Numbered from the stretch's first letter, positions 1-13,600 are shown. The stretch: 64,000 nt of DNA from Ischnura elegans (GCF_921293095.1 NC_060257.1:90571449-90635448); one strand, 5' to 3'. Notes: generated by a model from the letters alone, not told the origin. Program-made: numbers and translations.

Positions 1-1968
1 TTTTATGCCATCGCCGACTGTATTGACCATATTTTGGTATAATAAGATATCACTGAAGATGGTAACTATCATTCGGGATTCACTATGGCGGTTTTATGTC
101 CCTCTAGGGTCAAAATCACCACTCCTGCGGTCAGAAAAGGGGTTTATTTTAGCATTAACTAGTAAATGTGCAGCTCCTTGCTCACCTATCCAGAGAAGTT
201 AGCCAAGCGGCCCAGGGCCCGCCTCGTGGAGGTGACTCCACCTTGGGCTCCGCCGCATCTTCCACCCAACTAACCAACCAACGTAATGCAGACCAATTTA
301 TTTTAAATTTTGGTTCCGTGGAATCCAAGTGGATCGGATGACGCCATCCCTGGCATTATTGCCGCATACATGGATGGGTAGCCGCGTCGGAGACTAGCTT
401 CACTGTCCGTTCCACTGCCACTGTGCGAACGAGTATACGGCGAATGACTATTTTTGCGAAGTATTTTCAGGAGGAGGCAGTTTTTCTACTATTTCTTCAG
501 TTGATATATTCCTTGCAACTGGTAGTACGATTATAGACACATCGGTGGTTTCCCAGTAAATCATTTCTCATAATCCGCATGGCCTCAACAATGGAATAGG
601 AAAGAAATTTCCATTTGATGCAATGATTTAAATTATCTCCGTGTTCTTTAGCTCTAAAGGCCTTGTTACGCGGTACATGAGAATGTAAAAGAAAATGTGG
701 GAATGTCTGAATCTCAGAATGAACGCGAAAATGCACCGTGTAACCACGCAAAATGTAAGAATGTATGAATTTCTGAACGCCTGCCCTAATTTCGTTCAGA
801 CAATCATACAATTTGAACTCAGAGTCACCTGGTGGCAGACTACGAAAACGACACATTCATTTCATCTGGCTTGTATAGGCGACTTCTTTGTGTACATACG
901 GCCCCGATAGTTATTTGGATTTGATATGATCTTGCTTGACTTGGATATCTCACTGATTGGATATGGGTAGCGAAAGAATGGAACACAAGAAAAGGGGATG
1001 GGTAAAAGGAAGGATCAGAGGGAAAGGCCATTAATGTATGTACCGCGAGATTTGTCCAAGAATGAGATCCAAATGATCGTTAAAAGGTTATAAAAAAGCA
1101 TGTGATAGGCAAAGAAATAAGTTTCAAGTACTATTTACGCTGTATTTACTCGAGTTCCTGTTTTTGAATCTAGACCGACTGCAAAACGAGTCGAAATTTT
1201 ATGTGTTGCGTTGACATGCAGCGAACGCTATGGGCATCGCAGTAATAAATATTGAATTTACCTTGCCAAAAGCTTCGTATTTCTAGTATATTCCTGTAGC
1301 TTGCGCTGATTCACAGTAGAAGGATGGAGGGAAATCACGACACACTCGCTTTGAAGACTAAAATTCAACTGCCTTTATTATGTCCTATTTGTTATATCAC
1401 AAGGCGTAAGGGTACTAGAAAATTTTAAAATGTGCTTTTATTATGGAACACTACTATCCAACAAAATTTGAACGATATCGGCGAAAGACACTTCGTGAAT
1501 ATTCCTTGTTGGGGGCTCCTTTCGACGAGAGGCCGGCCGCCCATTACATTCCTTATTTTTCTCCGTGGTTTAAACGTAATCAGTATTTATTCTCGTAAAC
1601 AGCCACTTTCCTTATAATTTGATCCTGCAATGGGTAGAATGATAGGTACATTTATAGAGTTGTTTACAAAGTGAAATAAGTAACTTGATAAAATCCTGCG
1701 GTAACCATGATTTAAGTGTGCACTTACGTTGAGGATATCCCCTTGACAATATAGATAATGTATTTGACTCCATTCTGTGAATCATAAACCACTTATTCCT
1801 CTTATTTTTGTCCTTTCGAACACAAGCAAAAAACTTCTCCGGCGAGTAAATAGAGATACTAAGCGACGGAACACTTTATATGGTTTTATGGGATACACGA
1901 TTTATGTGGTTTTCACACGTTTTTCTATTGAAGGTCCATGCTGCAATACACTTACTGCATTAAGCAAA
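1..1968. other. Intergenic, no gene recognised
   Basis: Only short stop-bounded frames occur, none with recognisable protein features. Near 280-420 the sequence is moderately GC-rich. Nothing else can be supported. Confidence 0.6.
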
Positions 1969-2160
1969 TGATGAATGAATGAATGAATGCTTTATTTGAT
2001 GCTCTGGGAAACCCATAAGAGCAAAAAAACCTTAATACAATTAAACATTCTGCTCAAAGATACAATAATTTTGAAATAGCACAACATAAACAAAATTAAT
2101 CAACTCAAAGATTTGTACAACTCAAAACAATACATTTACGGTTTTAAATGTGTTTTATGT
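1969..2160 (-). repeat. LINE 3' end with (ATGA)n tail
   Basis: A run of ATGA/TGAA units (1969-1989) abuts TTTATTTGATGCTCTGGG on the + strand. Read on the minus strand this is AT-rich 3' sequence, then CCCAGAGCATCAAATAAA and a CATT repeat tail, the form taken by 3' ends of non-LTR retrotransposons. The upstream limit is uncertain and no coding part is visible. Confidence 0.5.
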
Positions 2161-5100
2161 TCGTAGAAATCTCCAAGCAGCGAGCAAAAGTGATATTCAC
2201 TCGTATTCACCGTATAATGCAAGCACAGGCAGTCCTAAACGACGAATTATCCAGCTCCTGCGAATAAATGGATAAAGTTATTGTATATAAAAGCATAGCG
2301 GACTTTAGAAAATATCAAAATTGTTCTGATTACGTAAATGAATGAGGTGCCGTCGATAAAATCAACTTACAATCAACGTATCCACCTTCAACGGCCGTGG
2401 CTCAGACCGCTACAACGATGTTATTTATGTATTATAAAATGTATAGTTTCAGTGTCCAGTTTTAAATTTTATGCGCTTACTCAGATATTAATGTAGAAAA
2501 TACAAGGGCCTCCGAGCCCCTATCGTCGGATATTTTGCTTTAAATTGAAGTTAACAACATGTCTCACAAACGAAGCTCTCTCAACTGCAGGCAACTCATA
2601 CAAATAGTCTTAACAATATGCAACGTGGTCTGGAAATGAGTGCCGGACTACCTCCTGTGTTGCCAAATTTCCAGCATCGGCGCTCGTTAGCTTAAGAAGG
2701 CGTTAGATAAATGGCTTGATAGAAATTCAGTCTCTTCGTAGTCAAGGTGCTGTTATTCGTAAATATCAAGTCAGGCGCGTGAATCTCATAATGGCTACTG
2801 TTGCCGAGGTTGAATATGAAGTCGGCGAGAGTATGAACTTCGTTCACACAACATTGTTACTTTCATATTGTCCTTCTGTTTCATCCTAATAAATATAATA
2901 TTAATAATATTGCACTGGAAGGTGTGTATAACATATTGCTTCTCCATTCTTTGTATACGTTGAGCCGTTGAAAATGCTCGAGTTTGTATTAAAAGACTTG
3001 ATTCCAATTCCCTCACATTACGACACGTAAGTATCAACTGTGTCAGTGTGATATTAAATTCTTCCCAATCATATATGCGACTCATCATGGTAGCTACCAA
3101 GCAGTTATTTATATCGTAGATATTATTTATATGGTATTGCTTTATTAATTAGTGAGTTTTCAGGCAAGGTATTTTTGGTTGATTTCGGCTCGTATTAAAT
3201 GTGTGTATTGACCGTGTTAGATTAATATGGCCTGTTTGGTTATGTATGCTGTTGGTGATGGAGGTTGATCCATGCGTCGCATTGTGCCAGAAATTATTAA
3301 AATCATCAATGAAGCCACCTTCCCGAAAGTGAGGATTTGAATGGGCTAGAAAATTATCCGCCATATTACGCGTTAACGGTGGAACGGTTTCAAAATGCGT
3401 TGCATTCGGATAGGAAAATAAAAATCATTTTATATAAGCACAAAAAGTGCTAGAAATGGTGGGTGAGGGGAGGAAGCTATTGAGGACATGCTGAGGAGAC
3501 AGAGGGCTTGAATGCGGTGCGCACTGAACGGGGAGTGGATGTTGGGAACGATATTAGGGGGATGAATTCTCGGTTAGCGATTCAGGGGAAGGAAGAGATT
3601 AGGATCTAATGGAAGGGGGTAGGTCTTGTTGCGCATTGAAGTCAATGTTTGGAGAGGAGACATGGCGGGGAAAAGTACGAAATGGTCCAAACAAACCTAC
3701 CTTTACTGGAGGAATACTCAGAATAAGTTCCAGTACGAAATGTTGTTCTCTTTTTTTATTATAAATACTTAGAAAAATAAATATGATGAAAGGAAAACAT
3801 GCAGCACAAAATACTGTCCCGGTATTTTCCAAATAAACCGTGGCTTAAGCAGGAAACGCCTTTCAAAATATAATTATTTGTATACTCTTTGAAATGTGTG
3901 TTTAAAGCTAATGTTCTATTATTTGTTGTGTAGTACCTTCCTAGGCGCAAAGCTGCGCTTTTCAAGGCATGTGATCTTTTCAACGAAAGTTCGCAGGAAC
4001 GAGTGTTGAAGAGTTGAAATGAGAGGAAAATAAATATTCCCGTGGAAACGTGATTTATTGCGTTGAAATAAAAATATACCTTGTTTACTGGGGGAGAGCT
4101 TCAATTATTATCAACAAAAATTGGACAAGCTGGAAAAGCAGGGAATTTCATTACTACAGCTGTATTTTAACACGAGGTGTTTAAGTCAGTTTCATTAATT
4201 ATGATGAATCTGTGGGAGATGTTTCCGCAGGCCTTCACCGGATGTGTCGTTCAAACGTCAGCCATCGGAGTGGAAGGGATAAACCATTCGTAAAAAAAAT
4301 AAAATTGTCTTCATGTGTCACCCAAATAACTTGATTTGACATCTCCACCCCCGCTCAAGTCCTGCGATCAATAAATCTTCCTTTTTATGAGTTCAGCTGA
4401 AAAATTCGTTCAGTTTGAAATTTTTAGGAAAATATGGGCAGCAATTTTGGGCACCCTCATTGCACACTCACGCTTATGTTGATATTGAATCGATCAAAAT
4501 GGCAATTGCATTTCATAGTGCAAGATGGTGTAATTTTGGGCACATGCATTACATACAATCAGCAGTTATAGGTGTCACTTGTTTTGAGGCGTCGATTGCT
4601 TCATTTTTAATAAAAAACTAAGTAACTGAAATCATCTCGCGGCTGAGCTTGGAGCCACCGAGTGCTTCCGCCAGGTTGCGAATGGTGGGTCAATCTCAAG
4701 ATACGGAGGTTAGCTGCGATATAAACGGGTTTGCTAGACGAATAAGCAGTATTGAACAAAAGGCCATCCGAGGTGGTATGGTTTTAATCCCTCAGTAAGA
4801 TAGGCCATCTAAATGATACGTGGAGCATAATGAAGACACCGTGACTTGGTGACGGGAGGCCGCCAACAATTATGCCACACATCACGCGGGGGAGAGGGCA
4901 GCAGCTCTTCTTCGTATGGGTGACGATGTAGGCTACAGTGGGCGGTGCAGTGGCACTCATTTCATCGCAGGCGTGGTAACATTTACTTTAAAGGCTGTAG
5001 TACTGCGATGTGGAAGGCAGGGGGAAACCACCACATCGCTATCCGAAGGAGTCGAAACAACTCCATTTTTTAAATATGAGACGTAATGGAATTCTCTCAG

Positions 5101-5346
5101 GTAAAATATTCCGTAGGCAATATAAAGTCTCCTGTTGAGAACTCCGTGCAGAGACTACCCGAGAGGGTACATCGGTGAAGTGTGATAATGTTATGAGGAT
5201 AGGGTCATTGCACGTGGGATCGATTAGGACCTACGGTAGGTTAGAAAGTCTTATGGTGGAAATGCTATAATTCAACCTCGATGTACTAGAAACCAGCGAA
5301 ATGAGGTGGCCTGAAAAGGGAGGCTTTTGGAGGCTATAGCGTTATA
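2161..5346. other. Intergenic, no gene recognised
   Basis: AT-rich unique-looking DNA with short frames only. A purine-rich stretch lies at 3460-3680. No conserved protein, RNA or clear repeat boundary was identified. Confidence 0.5.
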
Positions 5347-6945
5347 CATCTTCATCTAGATCTACGTACTACCCCCCGAAAGCCGCCTGTAAAGGCGGGT
5401 GGCAGGGGGTGTTAGGATACCAGCCGTTTAGTATAAAAAAACAAATGATCAAACAAAATTTCGACGAGCATTTATTAAAGTCCTTTATAGTTCAGGGGAA
5501 AAACTAATTCTTATATCTATTCTTTCGGCAAAATATCTCTCTTAATTTATCGCTGCTGTCGGACCTGGAAATATATTGGGGCTCTGATATGATGTTCGGC
5601 GTGTAGCTCTTAAATATATCTATTCTGAATTTTTAAAGCGACCTGAGCGCATAGTCTCCGAGCCTCTAGCGGTTCCAGGCTATTTTGCTTTCTGTACTCC
5701 CGTACGTATTTTTGGCGATTCGCGCAGCTTTCCTTTGTATTTTGTTCAGTTCGCAGATTAAGTCTTTCTGCACCGGATCCCATATATTCGCTTCATATTC
5801 AAGGTGTGGTCTGGCGAGTGTGAAATTCCACCTTTCTTTTACTTTCTCATCCGAAAATCTTCCCTCGTTACTCTTGACGAGTCCTAACTTCTTTAGGACT
5901 CTATCCCAAATATTCCTTATATGCTTTCCCCACGATAGGTTCGAAGTTATCGTAACTCCCAGGTACTTCAATTCATTTATTACCATCAAATTAATACCAT
6001 CCACTGCATACATATTCATGGGGATAGTTGGACGACCTCCGCTATTAAAAGTACCGACATGCATTTGCTCAGATTAATTTCGAGTCCCCACTCTTGGCTC
6101 CACAAATGAACGTTTAAATCCGATGATAGAATTTCAAGGTCAGAATGATCACTAATTTCACAATAGATGACAGCGTCGTCAGCAAATAAACGTATTTAAC
6201 TGCTAATTTGAGAGTATAGGCCATTTATGTATATAATTAACAAAAGGTGGCTGATTACGTTTCCTTGTGGAACACCTGAAGTCACTTTCACGACATCAGA
6301 GCTGGTTCCGTCTAGAACTAATTTTTGTTCACAATTACTCAGAAAGTTGCGTATATAGTTAGCTTCTTTCATTTAAACCGCATTACTGTAATATGTATAA
6401 AAGTTTGTTGTGTTTACCGTACCGTTAGCTTTCTTAGAATCCTGTAATGATACGTCTAATTGTCTTTTCGTAGTTCGTTAAGGGACCATCTAGTCTATAA
6501 TTATAAACTTGATACTGCCTATTAGATTATAATCGATGTATATGAAATTCGTCGGTAGTTCCCTTGGTAATGCGCCTCCCTTTGTGATTTTTGCTGTAAC
6601 ATTTGCAATTTTCCAGTCTAATGGTATCTTTCTTCAGACTATGACTTATTGAACATTATCTTTAAGAAGGGTGCGATCTGCGACGCCAACTGCTTGAGGA
6701 CACGCGCGACTATTCCCTCCGCACCCGGAGATTTACAGTTTTTTTATCGGTTTTAGCTGTTTAGTTATTCCATCGCGCTGTATACAGATTTCATCCATCG
6801 GTTCCTCAGTACATGGGATGTCTAAATTGCATTGCGGTTTAAGATTGACCCTGAGGCTCTCTCGCTTATGACCAAAAATATTTCTGATTTTCTTCACGTA
6901 ATTCAGGAAGTACTCTTTTCTTGAAATTTTATCTCTAAACGGCAA
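5347..6945 (-). mobile_element. Decayed non-LTR retrotransposon (CR1/L2/Jockey-like reverse transcriptase)
   Basis: Read on the minus strand, the element shows in order a linker ending in SPGAEGIVARVLKQLAS (about 6660-6735), DWKIANVTAKITKGG (about 6580-6635), the RT block SGVPQGNVISHLL (about 6250-6290), the catalytic FADDAVIYCE box (about 6165-6200), then LEINLSKCMHVGTFN (about 6055-6090), LKYLGVTITSNLSWGKHI (about 5920-5975) and the LARPHLEYEANIWDP and IQRKAARIAKNTY terminal blocks (about 5700-5820). The 3' end at 5347 reads GATCTAGATGAAGATG. Frameshifts and stops separate the blocks, so it is dead. The endonuclease part is missing. Confidence 0.85.
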
Positions 6946-6949
6946 TCAT

Positions 6950-7350
6950 GTGGTTGGGATATTGCTCAGAAAGAGCACCGGAATGCGTGTAAAAAGCTTC
7001 CTGAAGTAAAATGAAAGGATAGGTATGATAAAGTTTAGGACTAAACTGGCTGATAGCGTTGATGTACAAGTTTACATGCCTACGACAGGCTACCAGGATG
7101 AAGAAGTTGGATATATTTACAAAGATATCACGGAGGTTATCAAACTGGTAATGGGTGTAGAACACCATATTGTTTCAGACGATTGAAACGCTACCATCGG
7201 CCAGCATGGAAGAACGACAGGAAAATATGCCTTGGCAAATCGAAAAGAAAGGGGAGAAAGGATCCTAATATTGTTCGCAGAATGCAAATCAGTGGTTGCC
7301 AACACACTATTCACGAATCACATGGGAAGGAGATATGCATAGAAAATTCC
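6950..7350 (+). mobile_element. RTE-type LINE endonuclease fragment
   Basis: On the + strand broken frames give RMIKFRTKLADSVDVQVYMP, TTGYQDEEVGYIYKDITEVI, then after a stop NATIGQHGRTTGKYALANR, KERGERILILFAECKSVVAN and TLFTNHMGRRYA. This order matches the apurinic-type endonuclease of RTE elements (QVYMPTxxxxDEEV, DFNAxIG, GxxNERGxRLLxFCxxxxLxIxNTxF). Stops and a lost tryptophan after RRYA show decay. It abuts the minus-strand LINE at about 6945, implying one element inserted beside or into the other. Confidence 0.75.
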
Positions 7351-8013
7351 ACGAGGGAAAAAAAAATTTACACTGATTTATATAATTGCACCGCAGAGGT
7401 TTAGGAGCAACATTAAGGACTGCAAAATCTACCTTTTAATTTTATCAATTTTTACCCTTTTAATTTTAAAATTGTGTGGAAATTTACCATTTTATTTTAT
7501 TCTCATGGTTACGTTGAAATTGCCGTATTTGACCATCTTAGTTTCTGTCAACTTCAATTTTAAGTCTAATTATATATTTTCATGTTTAATTTTAACTTTT
7601 AATTTAACCATGGAATCTATTTAATAAATTGTATCACTACTATTTAATCGATTGTATCAGTGATGCATCGATAAAAGCCCATGTTTCTCGAAACGGACAA
7701 GTTCTCATGGGAATTTTGCTTTTAGAATGTTTTCCTCGTGAAAATGTGCTAGGCTATTGGGGGAGAGGACTTATTACGTTTGTGCGTTTGTTTTCTTTTA
7801 TTTCTTAGTATAATAATTTTTTATTTAGCCCTCGGACTTACTTCTTGACCTCATATCCAGTTTATATCTTACCTTTCTTCCCAATCCGTTTATTACCGAG
7901 CTGATAGAACGGCGTTGGAGAATTCATATCCCCCCATCTTATATCTATTACATTCAGTGTAAAATTGTGCAGTTTTATAAATATTTCATTTGAAACAGCA
8001 GCAAGATTGAGAT
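7351..8013. other. AT-rich intergenic stretch
   Basis: The stretch 7420-7640 is a run of AT-rich sequence with repeated TTTAATTTTA-like units and may be 3' sequence of the RTE fragment. No gene is visible. Confidence 0.4.
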
Positions 8014-8300
8014 CGGGTTGATTTGGTAGCTAGGGTTTTGGCTTCCCGCCTAAATGGTCCGGGTTCTATTCCCGGCGGTGTCAGATATTTCCCAGACCCT
8101 TCTTGTATGTATTGTTAAGGACATTTCATGTACAGCGTACCGTCCGTCGGATGGGACGTTAAGTTGTGGTTTCTGGCGCCTTTCGTTTAGAGAACGGTTA
8201 TGCTTCCGCTTGGTGTCTCCCTATCCTTTTTTCTTTAAGGCGCCAATGACCTCAGTTGACGGTCGCCTTCGCCAAATACCACGCCATATTATTTACAACA
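8014..8300 (+). repeat. tRNA-derived SINE, family 1, copy 1
   Basis: The 5' part has a box A-like GGTAGCTAGGG and a box B-like GGGTTCTATTCC (8061-8072) typical of a tRNA-derived polymerase III promoter. Then follows CCGTCGGATGGGACGTTAAG and GGCGCCTTTCGTTTAGAG. The same body occurs on the minus strand at 17345-17585 and, truncated, at 35205-35310. Confidence 0.75.
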
Positions 8301-9301
8301 CTTGTCCACGGCTGAGTATGGGTTACGCGTTCTCAACACGCGTCCATTGACTTTAGCACGAAGCCCATTAAGTTCGTCACGTCAACGATGAGGCCGGGAT
8401 TCCCGACAAGTAATTCACTCCACGCGGAGTGACCGTTTGGTACATGCTGCACCAATCTCATCTCAAGTGTCATCAGTTATCTCCGTTCTTGTATTTGGTT
8501 TGTGTGAACAGATGAGTGGGAAAGTGGAAGATAATCATTTCTCCCGATCAACGAAAGATTATTCTTCCTTCCATCACACTTCTGATCGGTGTTTTTTTTT
8601 CTCGTGATCAAAAGAAAAAAACGTCTACTACGTTTTGATTGCGTCTCCTTTTACTGATCCTCCTACATGGATGATTCCTCGATGATCTGCCTACTTCTCC
8701 GTAAGTGTTCATCAAAGGCGTTTGATGCGTCCATTTTCCGCGACTTTCGTCTGAGGGGAGCCGTTAACAATGGTTTACATCGTGCGGTTCCGTTGCCCTG
8801 TCGTGCGGAATCGAGGTGGCCATTAGTCATTGGTTTCGCGTGTCCAGTCGCTGGCCTAATGTGTCACTTTTAGTGTTGGAAGAGGCAGGGGACGCCGCAA
8901 TCCCTTCATTTGACTCCGTGTGCCCTTCACCCGGCTGGAGGCCTGGCTGTTCAACCACCTGATGGTTCGATCCCGGAATTGGAGTCGCATGGGATGCGAC
9001 CACCCACCCCAGCCAGTGGTCGCAGCGGAGAGGCCTTCTTCCCTGCGCCGTCCCTCGCGGACAATGCCTAGGAACCCCACCCCTCCCACCCATCTCCACA
9101 CCTCCAAACACCCCCCACTCCGTCCTTCCACCCCGCAGACTAAAAAAGGCCACCCCGCCTCTCGCCCAGCGGGCCTTGCTACGGCGCCTCCCATTGGCTC
9201 GCGTCCACCCCTGCTCTCCCGAGACCCTGCCCGCCCTCCCCCAATCGGAGCTCCCCTCTCAAGCGCCACTGAGATCGAGTGTCCGGGTCCAGGGCCTCTC
9301 C
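8301..9301. other. Upstream flank of candidate promoter, becoming GC-rich
   Basis: No gene recognised. From about 8900 the base composition shifts to GC-rich with many C-runs, and long frames open on both strands (for example 8856-9563 minus) because stop codons are rare in such sequence. Likely promoter-proximal DNA of Mhc if the 9302 TATA is used. Confidence 0.4.
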
Positions 9302-9362
9302 TATATATCCCACCCGATTGCCGAGTTCCTCGCTCACCCGGACGCGGACCGTCGAGGCAAAC
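9302..9362 (+). promoter_or_regulatory. Candidate Mhc core promoter and short non-coding exon 1
   Basis: A TATATAT box at 9302-9308 lies in a GC-rich block. Transcription would start about 30 bases downstream, near 9332-9336 where the sequence reads CGCTCACC, and a textbook donor (AAC then GTAAGT) follows at 9363. The implied exon 1 is only about 30 bases, spliced over 14 kb to the acceptor at 23483. Insect Mhc genes typically start with a non-coding exon, and exon 2 here has a good acceptor 31 bases before the ATG, so an upstream exon must exist. Which upstream site is used cannot be decided from sequence; alternatives are near 10625 and 20440-21001. Confidence 0.4.
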
Positions 9363-10624
9363 GTAAGTGCACTTGAGATTAACTTCCCCACGACGCGTGC
9401 CGATCCAACCCGACCCACCCACCCACCCTCTCTCGCTCCGAACCCAACCAACCTTCCCCCTTTGTGAGTGAGTGCGTGCGTCAAGACGAGCAGTCTCCTC
9501 TTTCCTCTGTCTCGATTCGCGACGAGGTTCTCTCTGCTTCTGCTGCTGCGGCTGCTGCTGCAAGTGATTCTCCTACCCAAGGATTATCCGCGGACGTCGG
9601 ATCGGATCGAGGTACGGATCTGCTGTGAGTGGAGTGGCTGGAGGAGGCGGATCGTGACGAATTTGTGGACCAGGACTGTTGTGTGCCACCCGAACGGATA
9701 ATGAAATTCTGCCACGCGCGTTGTAATGGATACGACCCCGCTGACATACTAGAACACCCTTATGCTCTGGCAGGCGACTCGCCTCTTGTGCACGGAGGCG
9801 CTGTGGCCACAGTTAACGCAGAATCTGCACTGGAGTAGACCGTGAAGAGAAGCGCTCGAGTCGTGGACCGTGTTTGTTTTGTACATCTGCGTCTCCACTC
9901 CTCTCAAATCTCAACTTAGGTCAATAGATGTCGCTTGTTTTCATATTCCTCTGCTGAGAAAGCCCTTCATTGTTGGAATCAATACTAATTTGAGACAATC
10001 GCGAGTTTTAGAGTACCAGATATTGTTGATCGAGTCTCATCTCTAAACAGTGCAACGGCATAAAGTGAATTATTGCTTTAAAATAAATTCAAAACAATAC
10101 GTTTCAATATTTCTCAGTCTACTGCATTGATTAGCGATTCTTTGATAATAAAAGCGATAATATCCATACCTGATTTGGCTTTCGTTGCCCAACTTTTACC
10201 TCTTAGTTTGGTAACTTGTCTCAGAAGTTCAATTTAGAAGATATCTGGGGATAACGATAAAAATGTGATTTTCCCATTATCTCTGTAATAAAAATTCAAA
10301 TGTTTCGAAAAGGGCTGCTCATATTCAATACTTCGCCTATCTATTTATGAAATTGAACATTTGTGTTTAGGCTATAGACGGGTCTGTCATTATCCTTGGT
10401 GTCTAAATCAATTCGTGAAAATGGCCGCCTGTGTTCTTTGAGGACGGGCTACATTTGTTTATTTATTTCGGTTATGGCATCGGTTGATTTCTTTCGCGGA
10501 GACAGTTCTTCGAGGAATTTAATGATAGCTCATCAACCCAATGCCTTTGCAGCGTATTGTCTTTCTTATTTTGCTTGGGCGACGCCTAGGTACCGTGACC
10601 AGTCCGCATGACTCCCCGTGCGCG

Positions 10625-10660
10625 TATAAATAGTCCTCGTCGCAGTGCCTGGGTGGAGCC
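10625..10660 (+). promoter_or_regulatory. TATA-like element, alternative promoter candidate
   Basis: TATAAATA at 10625-10632 is a strong TATA match preceded by GC-rich sequence. No clear initiator sits at the expected spacing, although CCAGTCACT occurs near 10666, and no strong donor follows within 150 bases. It could also act as an A/T-rich muscle factor site. Weaker than the 9302 candidate. Confidence 0.2.
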
Positions 10661-13600
10661 TTCGGCCAGTCACTGCAAAGTTCTCCAGACCCCGCTGATC
10701 GAGGCAATGGCCATTCGCTACTGATCGCGTTTCAAGCGTGATGAGAACTTTGAATGGTTTCATATGCCTGACGTTAATTATTATTTTCCTTTCCAATATA
10801 TAATTTCAAGAGGTCTTGATCATTTTTGATAAAATGCCCGCCCCAAATCAAGTTACGTCGCTTGAAGCTGTCCAAAATTGTTCAACTCCATAGTTACGCC
10901 AAGTTAAGTCAAGTTAAGGCCTGTGCCTGACCCTTTCGTTGTCCTAGTTCGCCGTGTTAGGCCATTGCAATTCGAGTGAGACATGTTTCAGCATAGTTTT
11001 GTTTGTGATGTTGGACTTGGTAGCTGGCGCAGTTAGTTAGTCGTTTTCTCTCTCCGTGGTACTTCCCCTCCTTTGGCCCACATCCTCCCCCTCCTCCCAC
11101 ACCCTCCCCACCCCCTCTCCACCGCCTGGCTCTCCTATTTTAAACTCTCCTCACTGTCCGTGTATTAATACCTCTGGGGAAGGCGGCGGGTCTTGGGTTT
11201 CAGCGGCTACCAGGGCGCCTCCCCCACCCCCCACACAACAGTGCTGTAAGACATCAAGTGAGCCTCCATTAATTATATGAAACTAATGCGTCCAATGCCA
11301 CGTCATGGAGCACGTACAGCAGCAACCTCCCTCCTCTAGTTTACATGAAATTTTTATCGCATGACTGCGGAATAAGACGTCATTGCGCAAGTTTTTTTTT
11401 CAACTCGAAGCTATCCCTCCAAGTTATCTTAGCACCGTCAATCTTTTTATTCCAAATTCGATAGTTTTTCTTCTGCTAACAAGGGCCTTATTATAGTTTA
11501 GGTTCTACTGCTGAATTAAGTTTTATAGAACGTAACTGCTAGTTTCCAAACAAACTAATTGAGTTGAAAACTTAATTAAATTGACTTAATTTATTGGTCA
11601 TAAGCAAAAAGAGTCTCATTCTCAATTATTTTGGTTGTAAATAGTGGTTTAAAATTCTATTCACTCCATAATGCGAAGAATCAGTTTAACTAGTGTTGGA
11701 AAGCAGAAGATAGCTTGATGGCTCATTCGTAGCATCCTACTTACCTCAACGGATGGAATTGAGAGAAAATAGTTCCACTACACTTCAGGATTGTTTGCAT
11801 ATTTCATTAAACTAGGGATAGTGGTGAAAGACATAACTACCTGGAGCAACTTGTAGCATACCAGACTTTATTGGAATCATAGCCAAGACAAATGATATTT
11901 TGACTCCGAAAATTTCTTCCTTGATATATTAGGATACAGAAGAACTTATTTGATCCCCATTAGGCTCTTACATCAGGACAGTAACAATGTGAGATTAGGG
12001 AGGAATTATAGTTTTAGGAGACCACTTGTTTAGATTATTCCAGATTATATGAGCACTGGAGAGGCGATAAGAGCGTTAGAGATGAAACACAGAAAGTCAA
12101 TGTAAGAAGATGATTCTTCCCCGGAATTTATAAATGCGCGCAACGCGTTTCAGCTGTTAGGCTTTAGTCTTTGAGTTGCAGTGTACTTGATGATTTCGTA
12201 ACAGCTGAAACTTAATATAAGGATCAATTCACTCGTGGAAAAAGTGCCATTTTCTTTCCTTCGCCTTAAGATGCCTTTCCACTATATCACGCCTGCCTCA
12301 GTTACTTTCGTGGGAGACAAAGCCTTACGGTGCAGCTAGTACTGTGCTCCTGTCTCTGTGTCATAGGCAAATGATTTTTCTCTCGATTTACGTGAGATCA
12401 TGAGGCCATTGCTGACTCCGATAATCCTCTTGTCGCAGGAAGAGTACATTTCCGTCGATTGCTCTCTTTTTTCGAGACGCGCATTATGCTCTGCTCGCTC
12501 GCTTCCTCTTGGAATGTTCCCGATATACACGCGCTCCGCTCGCCGTCATTGGGTTTATTTCGGTCGCTGTGGTGCGGGCCCCGGGCGCACGGCAAAGCAA
12601 AGCGAGGGTGGGGCGGGAGAGATTAATTCACGGCGAGGGCGAAAATCCCTTCAAGGACGAGGAAATCAGGATGCCCGAATCTTAATTAGTCCTAAAGATG
12701 AACGTCCATACGACACAAAAATAGCCCCGGGTAATAGAGTTTGTGGCGAAAGCGCGGAACGAGAAGGTTTTATGCATCCGGCGCGGCAGAGGACGCACCC
12801 ACGGCACATCCATCGCGGTGCCAATTCTATGGAGGGGGGGGGGTCATTCTTTATTCCCTAATTCGGATGACGTCACAGATTAAGCCAAATACAGGTATTT
12901 TTTGAAAGTTCAATAAGTGACCGCCAGCGGCGCCTGAGTAACGGCTCACTCCCATTATAACGAATCCATTACCTCGTCTCATTGTCGATGCCTCATGCAA
13001 TGAATGACACAATGATTGGTTCATTTGGAGTTCTAATATCTCACCGAATGTGGCCATTTTCATTCGAAAATACAGAAAGACCCCTCTTGCATGACGTCAG
13101 AGATTTACAAAGAGTCCTGTCCTTTGTATACGTGGCTTCTTTACCGGGGCGCTGTCGAACGCTATCGAAGGGCACTGCAAGGACAGCGAAGGAAGTGGTG
13201 AGCGCCCGGCCGTTTCCTGAAAAATGCGAAACCCGTTTCATTTGAGAATAGACCAATGCCGTTTATCTGGATGGATGACGTGAGTCGCGTGTGTATTCCA
13301 GGTTGAGGGAAGACGCTGACCGAAGAATAATCTTTCTCTAGAGAAGCCTAAGTTCAAGCGAAGGGTGAAATATATTTATAGCATGCATCTCTTTGGGACA
13401 ATTCGTGGCAGATATCACCAATTTCACACAATCAGATTTGTTGTTGATTCTTGCATTCATGTCATCAATGAATGCGTGGTTACATGTTTTCCAATCAGAG
13501 ACAAACACATATATATTGTAAAGAAGAAGTCCATCTATTTCCCTTGCATAGGCCAACAATCAGGGCAGATTTGATGAGGGGGGTCTTTGAAGGTTTGATT

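Noticed and set aside
8856-9563. 235-codon open frame on the minus strand
   Set aside because: It is composed of Gly/Arg/Ser/Glu-rich low-complexity residues, lies in GC-rich DNA where stops are rare, and overlaps other open frames on both strands.
9629-9838. 70-codon frame in the GC-rich block after the candidate exon 1
   Set aside because: Begins with GTG, preceded by an in-frame stop; no acceptor or homology supports a coding exon.
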